DNA from: an uncultured Oscillospiraceae bacterium
GTDB lineage: Bacteria > Bacillota > Clostridia > Oscillospirales > Oscillospiraceae
NCBI GenBank assembly: GCA_910584805.1
Contig: CAJUCB010000016.1
Span: forward strand, 1-11,215
DNA length: 11,215 nt
Direction of reading: 5' to 3'
Shown here: piece after piece, positions 1-6,484 of the stretch
How the letters are laid out: every line of letters starts with the position of its first letter
Numbering within the stretch: position 1 is the first letter of the stretch
Notes under the pieces: model-generated
Databases searched by the model: none
Told to the model about the DNA's origin: nothing
The model's input: the letters and a program-made list of their open reading frames with translations, nothing else
Translations under genes and position numbers: made by a program

Positions 1-52
1 TCGCTACCTCCACCTTGGCAAGGTGGCGCTCTACCAGATGAGCTACACTCGC
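1..52 (-). tRNA. tRNA-Gly (GCC), 3' end cut by window edge
   Basis: The minus strand from 52 downward starts GCGAGTG and has a D-arm. A 5-bp anticodon stem CCACC/GGTGG encloses the loop TTGCCAA, giving anticodon GCC (plus-strand bases 17-19) and so glycine. The T-arm, acceptor 3' strand and any CCA lie beyond the window start. Its 5' end is only three bases from the 3' CCA of tRNA-Phe, so it is the last visible member of a co-transcribed cluster. Confidence 0.93.
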
Positions 53-55
53 AGT

Positions 56-131
<76 letters not shown>

Positions 132-156
132 ATGGTGGGCACATTGCTGTGCCCTT

Positions 157-233
<77 letters not shown>

Positions 234-261
234 AGGTAGTCCGGGGGGGATGGGATCGAAG

Positions 262-337
262 TGGTGGGAACAACAGGGCTCGAACCTGTGACCCCATGCT
301 TGTAAGGCATGTGCTCTCCCAGCTGAGCTATGCTCCC
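262..337 (-). tRNA. tRNA-Val (TAC), first gene of the cluster
   Basis: Acceptor strands GGGAGCA and TGTTCCC pair, with one G-U pair. The anticodon stem ATGCC/GGCAT-like arm encloses TTACAAG, giving anticodon TAC for valine. The T-arm contains GGTTCGAGCC, the discriminator is A, and CCA is encoded at 262-264. It is the promoter-proximal tRNA: the -10 element starts about 40 bases upstream of its 5' end. Confidence 0.97.
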
Positions 338-377
338 GAGGTTCCGAAGGAGTTGTTACCCCCAAGCGGCGAAGCTT

Positions 378-440
378 ATTATAGCGAAAGAGGCAATGTT
401 TGTCAATAGGTTTTTTCAAAAAAATTCATTTTTTCTTGTC
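378..440 (-). promoter_or_regulatory. Consensus promoter of the tRNA cluster with UP-like A/T tracts
   Basis: On the minus strand a perfect TTGACA (401-406) is followed by exactly 17 bases and a perfect TATAAT (378-383). Directly upstream of the -35 (about 407-440) are alternating A and T tracts, including T7 and A6 runs, resembling an UP element that contacts the alpha-subunit C-terminal domains. Strong consensus promoters with such upstream tracts are known for stable-RNA operons. Transcription should start near 370 and run into tRNA-Val. Confidence 0.9.
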
Positions 441-453
441 GAGGGAAACCAGA

Positions 454-480
454 GGGAAAATGGGGCCTCAGAGAGAGGCC
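454..480 (-). terminator. Probable intrinsic terminator after hslO
   Basis: On the minus strand GGCCTC, a 5-nt loop TCTCT and GAGGCC form a perfect 6-bp stem (464-480). It is followed by CCATTTTCCC, a short and interrupted T run. The stem overlaps the hslO stop codon (468-470). The poor U tract makes this a moderate terminator at best, and some readthrough into the tRNA cluster is possible. Confidence 0.5.
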
Positions 481-1346
481 GCCAAGTCCTCCAATTCTTC
501 CCGTTCAAACACATGCACAGCGTCGCAAAACTGGCAGGTCATCTCTGCCCTGCCCTGCTCGGCAATGATGTCCAGCAACTCCTGTTTCCCCAAGCTCACC
601 AGGGCAGTCCGCATCCGCTCCCGGCTGCAATAGCAGCGGTACGCCACGGGAACCGTCTCCAACTTCTCCAACTGGAAGTCCCCCAGCACCAGTCCCAGCA
701 ATTCTTCCGCCGAAACCCCCTGGTTCAATTTCTCCGTCACCTGGCCTACACGGGTGATCCCCGCCTCGATCTTGTCGATCACGCTGTCGTCTGCCCCCGG
801 CAGAAGTTGGATGAGATAGCCCCCGGCAGCAGCCACAGACAGGTCCCGGTCCACCAGCACCCCCAGGGCACAGGCAGTGGGAATCTGCTCACTCTCCACG
901 AAATAGGCCGTGATATCCTCTGCGATTTCCCCAGAGGCCAGGGGGATCGTCCCCACATAGGGCTCCTTCATCCGCAGGTCCTTGATCACAGTGAGGGCCC
1001 CAGCGGTGCCCACCGCGCTGCCCACGTCCAGCTTGGCAGGCCCCTTCAAGGGCAGCTCAATCTGACCGTTCTGCACATAGCCCCGGACGTTCCCGCCGCT
1101 GTCTGACACCGCCAGGATCCCCCCTAGTGGGCCGCCACCGTTGATGCGCAGGGTCAACGACCCCTTTTCCTCTTTGAGTTGCTGGCCCATCATAGACGCT
1201 GCCATCAGTGTCCTACCCAGGGCGGCTGTAGCCACCGGCAAGGTGTGGTGAATCTCCCGGGCACGCTGAACCATGGCCCGCCCCTGAATGGCCATAGCCT
1301 TAACGGGCGCGTCCTTGGCAATCATTCTTACAATATAATCCTTCAT
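468..1346 (-). CDS. hslO: Hsp33 redox-regulated chaperone
   Basis: This 292-residue protein matches Hsp33, a cytoplasmic holdase chaperone that is switched on when oxidation releases zinc from its C-terminal cysteine centre and the protein dimerises. The diagnostic four-cysteine site is present as C238-Y-C240 and C271-Q-F-C274, the family's CxC plus CxxC arrangement. The N-terminal two-thirds carries the conserved glycine-rich fold, including the segments INGGGPLGG and GYVQN. Length is typical of the family (about 290). The start ATG has AGGAG six bases upstream (1353-1357). The gene lies 27 bases after the methyltransferase stop, so it is probably the last gene of the yerC-like/methyltransferase/hslO unit. 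No truncation or missing key residue is seen. Confidence 0.96.
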   Translation of the reverse strand: MKDYIVRMIAKDAPVKAMAIQGRAMVQRAREIHHTLPVATAALGRTLMAASMMGQQLKEEKGSLTLRINGGGPLGGILAVSDSGGNVRGYVQNGQIELPLKGPAKLDVGSAVGTAGALTVIKDLRMKEPYVGTIPLASGEIAEDITAYFVESEQIPTACALGVLVDRDLSVAAAGGYLIQLLPGADDSVIDKIEAGITRVGQVTEKLNQGVSAEELLGLVLGDFQLEKLETVPVAYRCYCSRERMRTALVSLGKQELLDIIAEQGRAEMTCQFCDAVHVFEREELEDLAASL

Positions 1347-1373
1347 CTGTTTCTCCTGCTCCTGTGTTGTTTT

Positions 1374-2132
1374 TTATCCCTCCGGCTTCCGGGCCCAGAA
1401 GAAGATTCGTGCCGCCCCCGTTTCCGGCGGGGTGAGCCTACACTCCCCATACTGCTGAATCTCAACAAATCCCGCCTGGTGAAGGCCAGCCTCTACCTCC
1501 TCCGGGGTGTAGGCATACTCCTGGTGGGTCTCCTCCGCCCGGCGCCAAAGCCCACCTTCCCGTTGAAAGATATCCATGGCATAGGTGCAGATCCGGCTGT
1601 CCGCGTCATACTCCGTCCGCCAGAGGCAAAAGGCATCCTCCGTCTCATCCAGAAACATTTCCCCATCCAGGCCCTGCAAATGGTCAGGGGTATGGATGTC
1701 AAAGATCAAGCTGCCACCAGGCTCCAGAAAGAGCCAGACCCGGCGAAAGACCTCGTGCAGCAGTTCCGGCACCGTCACGTGGTTCACACTGTCCAGAAGG
1801 CACACACAGGCATCCACCGTCCCGTAGAGGTCCAGCTCCTCCATGGCCTGGCAGAGGAACATAGGCTTTTCCCCCGGCAATTCCGCCGCTTTCTCCGCAG
1901 CCACCGCCAACATCTCTGGGGAAAAATCCACCCCGATGAGCTCATAGCCCCGCTGGGCCAAGAGGCAGGTCATGTTCCCTGTGCCGCAGGCTAGGTCCAG
2001 CACCGTCCGCACTGGCCGTCCGCTCCGGGTAAACAGTGTTTCCAGAAAGTCCGCCCAAGCGCTGTACTCCACATCCTGGGTCATATCGTCATAACAGCCC
2101 GCCAGGGCACGGTATTCCATCTCAAAGTTCAT
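1374..2132 (-). CDS. Class I SAM-dependent methyltransferase, substrate unknown
   Basis: The 252-residue product has a Rossmann-type methyltransferase domain. Motif I is VLDLACGTG (residues 44-52). The acidic post-motif ELIGVDFSPEML (about 64-75) supplies the ribose-binding aspartate. A later strand LLDSVNHV fits the motif IV region. The C-terminal half has aromatic and acidic strands typical of small-molecule methyltransferases of the YqeM-like type, but the substrate cannot be read from sequence. The chosen ATG overlaps the end of the upstream yerC-like gene by 11 bases and has no good ribosome binding site, which suggests translational coupling. An in-frame ATG four codons later (2118-2120) is an alternative start. 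hslO follows after 27 bases. Confidence 0.88.
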   Translation of the reverse strand: MNFEMEYRALAGCYDDMTQDVEYSAWADFLETLFTRSGRPVRTVLDLACGTGNMTCLLAQRGYELIGVDFSPEMLAVAAEKAAELPGEKPMFLCQAMEELDLYGTVDACVCLLDSVNHVTVPELLHEVFRRVWLFLEPGGSLIFDIHTPDHLQGLDGEMFLDETEDAFCLWRTEYDADSRICTYAMDIFQREGGLWRRAEETHQEYAYTPEEVEAGLHQAGFVEIQQYGECRLTPPETGAARIFFWARKPEG

Positions 2133-2436
2133 CGTTCTTCTGTGCCTTCCACACGCTCTCTACCCTGGGCAGGATGGTCTGATAGCCCTCGTCCCCATAC
2201 TGTAGGCAGCGGTTGACCCGGCTGATGGTGGCACTGCTGGCCCCGGTACGCTTGAGGATATCCTGGTAGATCATCCCCTCCCGCAGGTACATGGCCACCT
2301 CAATGCGCTGCTCCATGGCTTTCAGCTCACTGACAGTACAAAGGTCCTGCAAGAAACGGCGGCATTCCTCCACCGTCTCCAAGCGCAGCAGGCTTTCGTA
2401 TAATAGGCCGCTGCCTTCCCTGGGTGTTTTCTTCAT
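2122..2436 (-). CDS. YerC/YecD-family TrpR-related DNA-binding protein
   Basis: A 104-residue protein of the TrpR-like superfamily. A helical N-terminal half leads into a helix-turn-helix at about residues 55-80, with the very characteristic segment GASSATISRVNRCLQYG seen in YerC/YecD proteins. It is expected to be a dimeric DNA-binding regulator. The family's targets are poorly defined, and no trp genes are nearby. A longer open frame runs upstream to 2565, but the ATG at 2434-2436 has AGGAGGGG a few bases upstream, and the upstream part would read through the promoter, so the short form is chosen. Its stop overlaps the methyltransferase start. It is transcribed divergently from purA. Confidence 0.9.
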   Translation of the reverse strand: MKKTPREGSGLLYESLLRLETVEECRRFLQDLCTVSELKAMEQRIEVAMYLREGMIYQDILKRTGASSATISRVNRCLQYGDEGYQTILPRVESVWKAQKNDEL

Positions 2437-2471
2437 GAAAGGCCCCTCCTTTGCCCAGAAGTGTCCTCTAT

Positions 2472-2500
2472 ATTTTATCAAGTTAAATCGCGAATGTAAA
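2472..2500 (-). promoter_or_regulatory. Promoter of the yerC-like/methyltransferase/hslO unit
   Basis: The minus strand shows TTTACA (2495-2500), a 17-base spacer and TAAAAT (2472-2477), a good sigma-A-type promoter. It sits about 36 bases upstream of the yerC-like start codon. Confidence 0.72.
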
Positions 2501-2559
2501 GAGAGAATGCAGTAAAAGGAAAAATTCCCGAAAGAAAATGAAATTTTTAGTTCTCGCTC

Positions 2560-2588
2560 TTGCAAATTTTAGAGCACAGTACTATAAT
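2560..2588 (+). promoter_or_regulatory. purA promoter
   Basis: TTGCAA (2560-2565), a 17-base spacer and a perfect TATAAT (2583-2588) precede purA. The expected start near 2595 gives a leader of about 25 nt, leaving no space for a riboswitch. The 59 bases between this -35 and that of the divergent yerC-like promoter are A/T-rich and may hold a shared operator. Confidence 0.82.
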
Positions 2589-2619
2589 AAATTGTATTTT
2601 TTATTGGGAGGGATCTCTA

Positions 2620-3903
2620 ATGGTAAAAGCAATCGTCGGCGCCAACTGGGGCGACGAGGGCAAAGGAAAAATCACGGATCTGTTGGCAGAGGGCTCGGAA
2701 ATCGTGATCCGATTTCAGGGCGGGGCCAACGCTGGCCATACCATCATCAACGAATACGGCCGCTTCGCCCTTCATATGCTGCCCTCTGGCATCTTCTACT
2801 CCCACATCACCAACATCATCGGAAACGGCGTAGCTCTGGACATCCAAAAGCTCACCGCCGAGCTCCGTTCCCTGGTGGAGGCCGGCGTCCCCGCCCCCCA
2901 GCTCATGGTCTCAGAACGGGCCCAGCTGCTCATGCCTTACCACGTGCTCCAAGACGCTTACGAAGAGGAGCGTTTGGGGGGGAAGGCCTTCGGCTCCACG
3001 AAAAGCGGTATTGCCCCCTTCTACTCCGACAAGTACGCCAAAGTGGGCATCCAGGTCTGCGACCTCTTCGACGATGCCCGCCTGCGGGACCGGCTAGACC
3101 GGGCCCTTGAGGTCAAAAACATCCTCTTCCAAGACCTGTATCACAAGCCCCCAGTGGATGCCGGCACCCTCTATCAGGAGCTTTTGGCGCTGCGGGAGAT
3201 CATCCGCCCCTATGTAGGGGATTCCGTCACCTACATCCACCAAGCCCTCAAGGAGGGAAAAACCATTCTGCTGGAAGGGCAGTTGGGGGCCATGAAGGAC
3301 CCGGACCTGGGCATCGTCCCCATGACCACCTCCTCCCACACCCTGGCAGGCTTCGGCTGCGTGGGGGCCGCCATCCCCCCTACCGCCATTGAGGATGTAA
3401 TCTGTGTCACCAAGGCCTATTCCTCCTGTGTAGGGGCAAAAACAGAGCCCTTCGTCAGCGAACTATTGGGGGATGCCGGCGATGAATTGCGCCGCCGGGG
3501 GGGCGACAAGGGTGAATTTGGAGCCACCACAGGCCGTCCCCGTCGGGTAGGCTGGTTCGACACCGTGGCCACCCGCTATGGCTGCATGATCCAAGGTGCC
3601 ACCCAGGTGGCCCTCACCTGTCTGGATGTGTTGGGCTATCTGGACGAGATCCCTGTGTGTACCGCCTACGAGGTGGACGGGCAGGTTACCAAAGACTTCC
3701 CCGTCCCTGCCCTGCTGGACCGGGCTAGGCCAGTGTTCACCACCCTCCCAGGCTGGAAGTGTGATATCCGGGGCATCACAGACTACGCCGCCCTGCCCGC
3801 CAACGCCAAGGCATATGTAGACTTCTTGGAAACGGAAATCGGCGTACCCATCACCCTGGTCTCCACCGGTCCCAAACGGCATGAGATCGCTTGGCGACAG
3901 TAA
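2620..3903 (+). CDS. purA: Adenylosuccinate synthetase, divergent subfamily
   Basis: The 427-residue protein belongs to the PurA family, which couples IMP and aspartate using GTP to form adenylosuccinate, the first step from IMP to AMP. The family's phosphate loop GDEGKGK (residues 11-17), with catalytic Asp12, and NAGHT with catalytic His40 are intact. So are EFGATTGRPRR (299-309) and GWFD. Several other normally conserved positions differ. GTTGRGIGP-like becomes GSTKSGIAP (125-133), the GAQG glutamine becomes leucine in EGQLG (219-223), TRVG becomes SCVG (269-272), and the guanine-recognition LTKLD becomes LTCLD (332-336). Length is normal. The ATG at 2620 is chosen over an upstream in-frame ATG because GGGAGGG lies seven bases before it and the longer frame would overlap the promoter. 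Family membership is firm; full catalytic equivalence is inference. Confidence 0.9.
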   Translation: MVKAIVGANWGDEGKGKITDLLAEGSEIVIRFQGGANAGHTIINEYGRFALHMLPSGIFYSHITNIIGNGVALDIQKLTAELRSLVEAGVPAPQLMVSERAQLLMPYHVLQDAYEEERLGGKAFGSTKSGIAPFYSDKYAKVGIQVCDLFDDARLRDRLDRALEVKNILFQDLYHKPPVDAGTLYQELLALREIIRPYVGDSVTYIHQALKEGKTILLEGQLGAMKDPDLGIVPMTTSSHTLAGFGCVGAAIPPTAIEDVICVTKAYSSCVGAKTEPFVSELLGDAGDELRRRGGDKGEFGATTGRPRRVGWFDTVATRYGCMIQGATQVALTCLDVLGYLDEIPVCTAYEVDGQVTKDFPVPALLDRARPVFTTLPGWKCDIRGITDYAALPANAKAYVDFLETEIGVPITLVSTGPKRHEIAWRQ

Positions 3904-3924
3904 CAGGGCATTTTTTCAAAAGAC

Positions 3925-3953
3925 TTGACAACGCTGCTGCCTCTGCATATAAT
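3925..3953 (+). promoter_or_regulatory. Consensus promoter of the CDF leader
   Basis: A perfect TTGACA (3925-3930), exactly 17 bases and a perfect TATAAT (3948-3953) lie just after the purA stop. Transcription should start near 3960, about 178 bases before the transporter start codon, producing a long structured leader. No promoter fits between the later terminator and the transporter gene. Confidence 0.92.
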
Positions 3954-3959
3954 AGGCTA

Positions 3960-4116
3960 AATTCACCCGTACCCGCCAAAGGGCCCACCAGCCCGAGGCA
4001 GTACCCGCTGATCAGGCTGCGGCCCTTGGGGACGCGAAGCCGGGCCGGAATACCGGCAGCAGAACGTATCAACTACGCATCTGTGGGACAGAACTATGTT
4101 TCACAGATGCTTTTTT
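3960..4116 (+). ncRNA. Structured leader RNA, candidate metal-sensing riboswitch or attenuator
   Basis: About 157 nt of GC-rich noncoding sequence run from the expected transcription start to a T6 tract. Helices visible by eye include CCAA/TTGG plus GGGCC/GGCCC (3976-3985 with 4021-4029, one bulge), extended inside by CAGCC/GGCTG (3989-3993 with 4015-4019). A further hairpin is GCCGG-AATA-CCGGC (4044-4057). Competing pairings exist, for example GCTGC (4016-4020) with GCAGC (4056-4060). The leader ends in a strong terminator immediately before a cation efflux gene. NiCo (czcD) riboswitches are known to control CDF genes in Clostridia and are the first class to test. I could not match its consensus from memory, so the class is unassigned. 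Confidence 0.65.
4077..4116 (+). terminator. Intrinsic terminator inside the CDF leader
   Basis: GCATCTGTG (4077-4085) and CACAGATGC (4102-4110) form a perfect 9-bp stem with a 16-nt loop, followed at once by TTTTTT (4111-4116). The transporter's AGGAGG begins at 4125. Transcripts starting at 3960, or reading through from purA, must pass this terminator to express the transporter. It may also serve as the purA terminator. Confidence 0.93.
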
Positions 4117-4137
4117 CGTCCTTCAGGAGGTTTTCTC

Positions 4138-5034
4138 ATGGCTAACATCAAAAGCATCCCACCCCAGCAGGAGGGCCGTATCATTGCCCGGGTCTCTGCC
4201 CTCACCATCCTGGGCAACATCCTCCTCACCGTTTTTAAGCTCTTCGCCGGTATCGCGGGCCACTCCGGGGCCATGGTCTCCGACGCCATCCACTCCATGT
4301 CCGACGTAGCCGCCACAGCCATTACCTACTTTGGCATCCGCCTCTCCCGGAAGGATGCCGACCAACAGCACCCCTATGGCCATGAACGGGTGGAATGCCT
4401 GGTATCCCTCCTGCTGGGCCTGCTCCTCTTCATGGTGGGCTGTGGCATCGGCTGGGAGGGCATCTTGAAAATCGCCGGTGGCTCCTATGACCAACTGACC
4501 GTCCCCAGTGCCCTGGCCTTGGCCGCCGCCATCGTGTCCATCCTCATCAAAGAGGCCATGTATTGGTACACCCGCCACTACGCCCTCCTACTAAACTCCA
4601 CAGCCTTTATGGCCGACGCCTGGCACCACCGCTCTGACGCCCTCTCTTCTGTGGGCTCCCTCATCGGTATCGGCGGAGCCATGCTGGGCTTCCCGGTATT
4701 AGACCCTGTCGCCAGCATCGCCATCTGCCTGTGCATCCTCAAGGTAGCCTTTGATATCCTGAAAGACGCAGTGAAGAAGATGCTGGACACCTCCTGCGAC
4801 CCAGAGTACGAGGAAACCCTCTCCAACTTCATCTCCGCCCAGCCGGGCGTGATCCGCCTGGACTCCCTGCGCACCCGGATGTTTGGCAGCCGGGTCTATG
4901 TGGACCTAGAAATTGCCGTTGAGGGGGAAAAACCCCTCCGGGAGGCCCACAGCATTGCGGAACAGGTCCACGACGGGGTGGAGGCCCAATTCCCCAACGT
5001 CAAACACATTATGATCCATGTCAATCCCGCTTAA
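4138..5034 (+). CDS. Cation diffusion facilitator (CDF) divalent metal exporter
   Basis: A 298-residue CDF protein, a dimeric inner-membrane antiporter that exports divalent metals in exchange for protons. About six hydrophobic segments span residues 20-205. The transport site is visible as H52-x3-D56 within SDAIHSMSD in TM2 and H163-x3-D167 within DAWHHRSD in TM5. A soluble C-terminal metal-sensing domain follows (about 212-298), ending in HIMIHVNP. HxxxD/HxxxD sites are common in zinc, cobalt and nickel exporters, but substrate cannot be fixed from this alone. The ATG at 4138 follows AGGAGG (4125-4130) by seven bases. An in-frame ATG 14 codons earlier lies inside the terminator and is rejected. 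The upstream terminator-bearing leader implies control by transcription attenuation. Confidence 0.94.
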   Translation: MANIKSIPPQQEGRIIARVSALTILGNILLTVFKLFAGIAGHSGAMVSDAIHSMSDVAATAITYFGIRLSRKDADQQHPYGHERVECLVSLLLGLLLFMVGCGIGWEGILKIAGGSYDQLTVPSALALAAAIVSILIKEAMYWYTRHYALLLNSTAFMADAWHHRSDALSSVGSLIGIGGAMLGFPVLDPVASIAICLCILKVAFDILKDAVKKMLDTSCDPEYEETLSNFISAQPGVIRLDSLRTRMFGSRVYVDLEIAVEGEKPLREAHSIAEQVHDGVEAQFPNVKHIMIHVNPA

Positions 5035-5052
5035 ACCCCTCGGAAATCAAAA

Positions 5053-5096
5053 CTGTGCCCGCCAGGAGGATTCCCCTGGCGGGCACAGCCGTTTTT
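5053..5096. terminator. Bidirectional terminator between the CDF gene and pyrI
   Basis: CTGTGCCCGCCAGG (5053-5066) and CCTGGCGGGCACAG (5075-5088) form a perfect 14-bp stem with an 8-nt loop. On the plus strand CCGTTTTTC follows; on the minus strand TTTTGATTT follows. It therefore can end both convergent transcripts, the transporter from the left and the pyr operon from the right. Confidence 0.93.
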
Positions 5097-5098
5097 CT

Positions 5099-5521
5099 TC
5101 ACTTTTTCCCGCTCTTGGTATCGCAGTAAATACAGCGGTACACCACATGTTCCCGGTCTGTGAGCCGGAACACATGGGGCAGCTCCTGTTCAATGGAGGT
5201 GATACAACGGGGGTTCTTGCAGCGGATCACCCCGGTGATGGTCTCCGGCAGGTGGGGGTGGAGCTTCTCCATCCGCTCCCCCTGGCGGATGATGTTCACG
5301 GTGATATGAGGATCAATATAGCCCAGCATATCGTAGTTCAGGTCAATGACCTCGTTGACCTTCAGGATATCCTTGCGGCCATACTTCCCGCTCTCTGCGT
5401 TGGTGATCACCGCCACTTCGCACTCCAGCTTGTCCAGCCCCAGGTCCTTATACAGGTCCATACCCCGCCCGGCGGGGATGTGGTCGATGACGATGCCGTC
5501 CACAATGGTGCCTATAATCAT
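5099..5521 (-). CDS. pyrI: Aspartate carbamoyltransferase regulatory subunit
   Basis: The 140-residue protein is PyrI, which binds nucleotide effectors in its N-terminal domain and attaches to PyrB through a C-terminal zinc domain. The four zinc cysteines are clear as C101-x4-C106 and C130-x2-C133 (CKNPRC and CIYC). Allosteric-domain features include GIVIDHIPAG near the N terminus and SGKYGRKDILKV (44-55). Length is slightly below the E. coli form (about 153). It is the last gene of the operon. Its ATG lies one base after the pyrB stop, with GGAGGTGGAG in the pyrB tail as ribosome binding site, so the two subunits are probably translated in a coupled way. Its presence predicts an allosteric class B-type ATCase regulated by nucleotides. 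Confidence 0.97.
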   Translation of the reverse strand: MIIGTIVDGIVIDHIPAGRGMDLYKDLGLDKLECEVAVITNAESGKYGRKDILKVNEVIDLNYDMLGYIDPHITVNIIRQGERMEKLHPHLPETITGVIRCKNPRCITSIEQELPHVFRLTDREHVVYRCIYCDTKSGKK

Positions 5522-5522
5522 C

Positions 5523-6440
5523 TCACTCCACCTCCAACAGCTTCAGGATCAGAGCCATACGGATGAACTTCCCGTTGAGCACCTGACGAAAATAACAGGC
5601 CCTGGGGTCGTCGTCCACGGCAATGGAAATCTCATTCACACGGGGCAGGGGATGTAAGATCGCCAAATCTGCCTTAGCCGTGCGCAGTTTTTCCGGAGTA
5701 AGGATGTAGCTGTCCTTCAAGCGGACGTAATCGTCCTCGTTGAAGAAGCGCTCCCGCTGTACCCTGGTCATATAGAGGATGTCCAACTCCGGCATAGCCT
5801 CTTCCAGGGAAGTGGTCTCCCGGAAGCTGATGCCCTCTCGTTCCAACAATTCCGAGCGCACACTCTCCGGCACCCGCAGCTCCTCCGGGGAGATCAGGGT
5901 GAAGCGGACGTTGTCATAGCGGGACATAGCCCCGATCAGGGAGTGGACAGTGCGGCCAAACTTCAAGTCACCGCAGCAGCCTACCACCAAATCTCCCAGC
6001 CGCCCCTTCTCCCGCTTAATGGTGAGCAGGTCTGTCAGGGTCTGGGTGGGGTGGTGGTGTCCCCCGTCCCCTGCGTTGATCACCGGCACCGACGCCTTGG
6101 TGGAGGCCACCAGGGGTGCGCCCTCCTTGGGGTGGCGCATGGCGATGATATCTGCAAAGCAGCTCACCGTCCGGGCAGTATCCGCCACGCTCTCCCCCTT
6201 GGCCGCAGAGGAGCTCTGGGCCTCGGAAAAGCCCAGCACCTGTCCCCCCAGCTCATACATGGCGGACTCAAAGCTCAGTCGTGTCCGGGTGGAGGGCTCA
6301 TAAAAGAGGGTTGCCAACTTTTTGTAGCGGCACTTTTCCCGATACTCCTCTGGATAGGCGATGATGTCCTCTGCGGTGGCAATCAGCTCGTCGATTTCTC
6401 TGACGGATAGGTCTGTAATATCGATCAAGTCACGTTTCAT
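5523..6440 (-). CDS. pyrB: Aspartate carbamoyltransferase catalytic subunit
   Basis: A 305-residue PyrB that joins carbamoyl phosphate and aspartate to form carbamoyl aspartate in the cytoplasm, the first committed pyrimidine step. The carbamoyl-phosphate motif FYEPSTRTRLSFE is at about 46-58. SSSAAKGES (76-84) supplies the loop that reaches a neighbouring active site. HHHPTQTLTDLLTI lies mid-protein, and the C-terminal HPLPRVNEI binds aspartate. Length is typical. The start is ATG at 6440, with AAAGGAG about 12 bases upstream, a slightly long spacing. It is 44 bases downstream of pyrE, the largest gap in the operon, and no promoter was seen there. The next gene is its regulatory partner pyrI. 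Confidence 0.97.
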   Translation of the reverse strand: MKRDLIDITDLSVREIDELIATAEDIIAYPEEYREKCRYKKLATLFYEPSTRTRLSFESAMYELGGQVLGFSEAQSSSAAKGESVADTARTVSCFADIIAMRHPKEGAPLVASTKASVPVINAGDGGHHHPTQTLTDLLTIKREKGRLGDLVVGCCGDLKFGRTVHSLIGAMSRYDNVRFTLISPEELRVPESVRSELLEREGISFRETTSLEEAMPELDILYMTRVQRERFFNEDDYVRLKDSYILTPEKLRTAKADLAILHPLPRVNEISIAVDDDPRACYFRQVLNGKFIRMALILKLLEVE

Positions 6441-6484
6441 GAAAACTATGGGCTCCTTTCCCCTGCCGTCCCGGCGCTTCCCAA

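Noticed and set aside
330..1106. 258-codon plus-strand open frame over hslO and the tRNA-Val region
   Set aside because: It starts inside the tRNA-Val gene and is antisense to hslO. The translation has no protein-like domain.
2521..2545. PurBox-like CCCGAA sequence upstream of purA
   Set aside because: Only a partial half-site resembles the Bacillus PurR box, there is no properly spaced second site, and PurR is not known to be present.
2437..2565. N-terminal extension of the yerC-like gene
   Set aside because: It would read through the predicted promoter, is unlike the family, and the internal ATG at 2434-2436 has a strong AGGAGGGG.
2538..3110. 190-codon plus-strand frame overlapping purA
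   Set aside because: It is an out-of-frame shadow of purA with an Arg/Pro/Gly-rich low-complexity translation.
2620..3903. PurZ (2-aminoadenylosuccinate synthetase) instead of PurA
   Set aside because: PurZ proteins replace the catalytic aspartate of the phosphate loop, but here GDEGKGK is intact, and no phage or Z-genome partner genes are nearby.
3960..4116. Free-standing housekeeping RNA (6S, SRP, tmRNA or RNase P RNA) between purA and the CDF gene
   Set aside because: No SRP GGTCAGG/GGAAG core, no tmRNA-like ends and no RNase P GAGGAAAGTCC motif are present. The 5' and 3' ends do not form the long closing stem of 6S RNA. The terminator next to the transporter ribosome binding site fits a cis leader better, although a divergent 6S RNA is not fully excluded.
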